DNA from: DYJK01 sp040755055
Lineage (GTDB): Bacteria > Bacteroidota > Ignavibacteria > Ignavibacteriales > Melioribacteraceae
DNA length: 64,000 bases
NCBI GenBank assembly: GCA_040755055.1
Contig: JBFMBS010000025.1
Span: forward strand, 6,064-70,063
Reading direction: 5' to 3'
In this document: positions 63,404 through 64,000 of the stretch, in pieces
Position numbering within the stretch: the stretch's first letter is position 1
Layout of the letters: every line of letters starts with the position of its first letter
Notes under the pieces: model-generated
Told to the model about the DNA's origin: nothing
Databases searched by the model: none
Seen by the model: only the letters and a program-made list of their open reading frames with translations
Made by a program: the position numbers and the translations under genes

Positions 63404-63745
63404 CTAATAACATCCACAATTAGTCCAATCAGCTGAATAACAACATGGTAGATCTGTATATCCGTCACACGTGGCATAACATGCGTCCGTTGCATAACAA
63501 GTTTGCTCACAAGTATTTCCAGCACATGTTAATTCTTGACATGTACCACAATATGTATTTCCACATGATGGTTCACGGGTAACTGATACTACACAGCATG
63601 TACCACCACCAGGTCCAGTAGGTATTGGACAGTCAGTTAAAATTTCAGATACTTGTGCGTGAACTGTACCTGAAATTAATTTGGTACTACTAGTTTCAAA
63701 CGATTCAATCTTGATCTCATCAAGGTTCAATTTTAGCTTTTTCAT
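63404..63745 (-). CDS. Cys-rich RiPP precursor with pinensin-type leader
   Basis: 113 aa with a good ribosome site (AAGGAG). The leader MKKLKLNLDEIKIESFETSS and GTVHAQVSEI matches the LNLDxLKVESFET..GTV pattern of Bacteroidota class I lanthipeptide-like (pinensin family) precursors. The core (about 38-113) has 15 cysteines (39, 50, 51, 61, 66, 69, 74, 79, 83, 89, 93, 101, 102, 110, 112), many as TC or NxC, with plenty of Thr and Ser. No LanB/LanC enzyme is in the window, though the sequence ends only 255 bases upstream. Final form (disulphide, lanthionine or metal-bound) is unknown. Confidence 0.85.
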   Translation of the reverse strand: MKKLKLNLDEIKIESFETSSTKLISGTVHAQVSEILTDCPIPTGPGGGTCCVVSVTREPSCGNTYCGTCQELTCAGNTCEQTCYATDACYATCDGYTDLPCCYSADWTNCGCY

Positions 63746-64000
63746 AAAAGCTCCTTCTTTTTTAATAATATGTTTTGTTTGTTAAGTACTACTGCTACAT
63801 ATTATTTTTTGTCGGTGGCGCTTGTTGGATTGATTGCCAACATCTTCCCGGCTAAGGCGAGGATGTTTTTATTAAGAAACCTCTGAAAAATTATAGAGGA
63901 TTTAAAAACTTTATAAAGGACAGTGTTGTAAAAGAGTAAACAAAAAAAGAGAATGAAATGCGAAGCAATAAAGTGAATAATATGGATTTGTTTACCCAAG
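63746..64000. other. Upstream region of the RiPP operon, no gene supported
   Basis: Contains the ribosome site and presumably the promoter of the precursor gene. A minus-strand frame at 63802-63999 has one hydrophobic stretch but no start signal or similarity that I can support. Confidence 0.5.

Noticed and set aside
63802..63999. 65-codon minus-strand frame at the window edge
   Set aside because: A hydrophobic stretch is present, but no ribosome site, no similarity and low complexity; it is cut close to the edge.

Overview
The window reads as chromosomal DNA of an AT-rich, diderm member of the Bacteroidota/Ignavibacteria side of the tree, most likely Ignavibacteria. The grounds are: a type IX secretion sorting tail on the protein at 23888-25564, SusC/Oar-style TonB receptors with carboxypeptidase-regulatory domains, an ECF sigma/FecR/receptor cascade, the tiny basic MPxGxKRKRHK protein, a MurE with the meso-diaminopimelate DNPR motif, and a Bacteroidota-type RiPP leader. 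This placement is inference from gene content; no 16S gene is present. One 100-base N gap (54448-54547) shows that it is a draft assembly.

Layout. Positions 1-11103 (minus strand) are a compact dcw cluster transcribed mraZ-rsmH-ftsL-ftsI-murE-murF-mraY-murD-ftsW-murG, with murG cut by the window edge. Next come a damaged tRNA 3' fragment, tRNA-Thr(CGU), a 31-aa basic protein, a zinc-ribbon/TPR protein and HU. A plus-strand block (12998-17744) holds two related small membrane proteins, an HMA-AraC fusion regulator, CopZ, CopA and a cupin: a copper-handling block. Positions 17749-20725 are an accessory patch: a DUF559 gene broken by one nonsense codon, an inverted-repeat element, a displaced copy of the guaC 3' end, and a three-gene operon starting with a ferredoxin-NlpC/P60 fusion. 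Intact guaC and a POT-family transporter follow.

Positions 23344-33064 carry a T9SS-exported beta-propeller-like protein, a large zinc metalloprotease, a TonB receptor with STN domain, FecR and an ECF sigma factor. Together they suggest regulated use of an external substrate. Then TldD/PmbA (33509-36417), an amidase, an AddA-like helicase-nuclease, an NtrY-like kinase (36565-44968), two small exported proteins, the pyrR-pyrB-pyrC operon behind what looks like a PyrR attenuator, and an OmpA protein.

From 50631: tRNA-Pro(CGG), a tRNA-linked GIY-YIG nuclease and a displaced tRNA-Pro 3' fragment, two envelope proteins, YajQ with a tandemly repeated 3' tail that runs into the N gap, an Oar-like TonB receptor, an NPP-type phosphodiesterase, and at 59563-63745 a RiPP export operon: a Cys-rich precursor, an ABC exporter, an HlyD-like adaptor and a subtilisin-like protease.

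The most unusual theme is repeated 3'-end duplication. Four genes (tRNA-Thr, guaC, tRNA-Pro, yajQ) are followed by a displaced copy of their own 3' end. The two tRNA remnants carry a related insert of exactly 46 nt at the same point of the T-loop. The guaC and yajQ remnants differ from the live genes mostly by synonymous changes. This looks like the footprint of elements that insert at gene 3' ends and restore the gene they hit.
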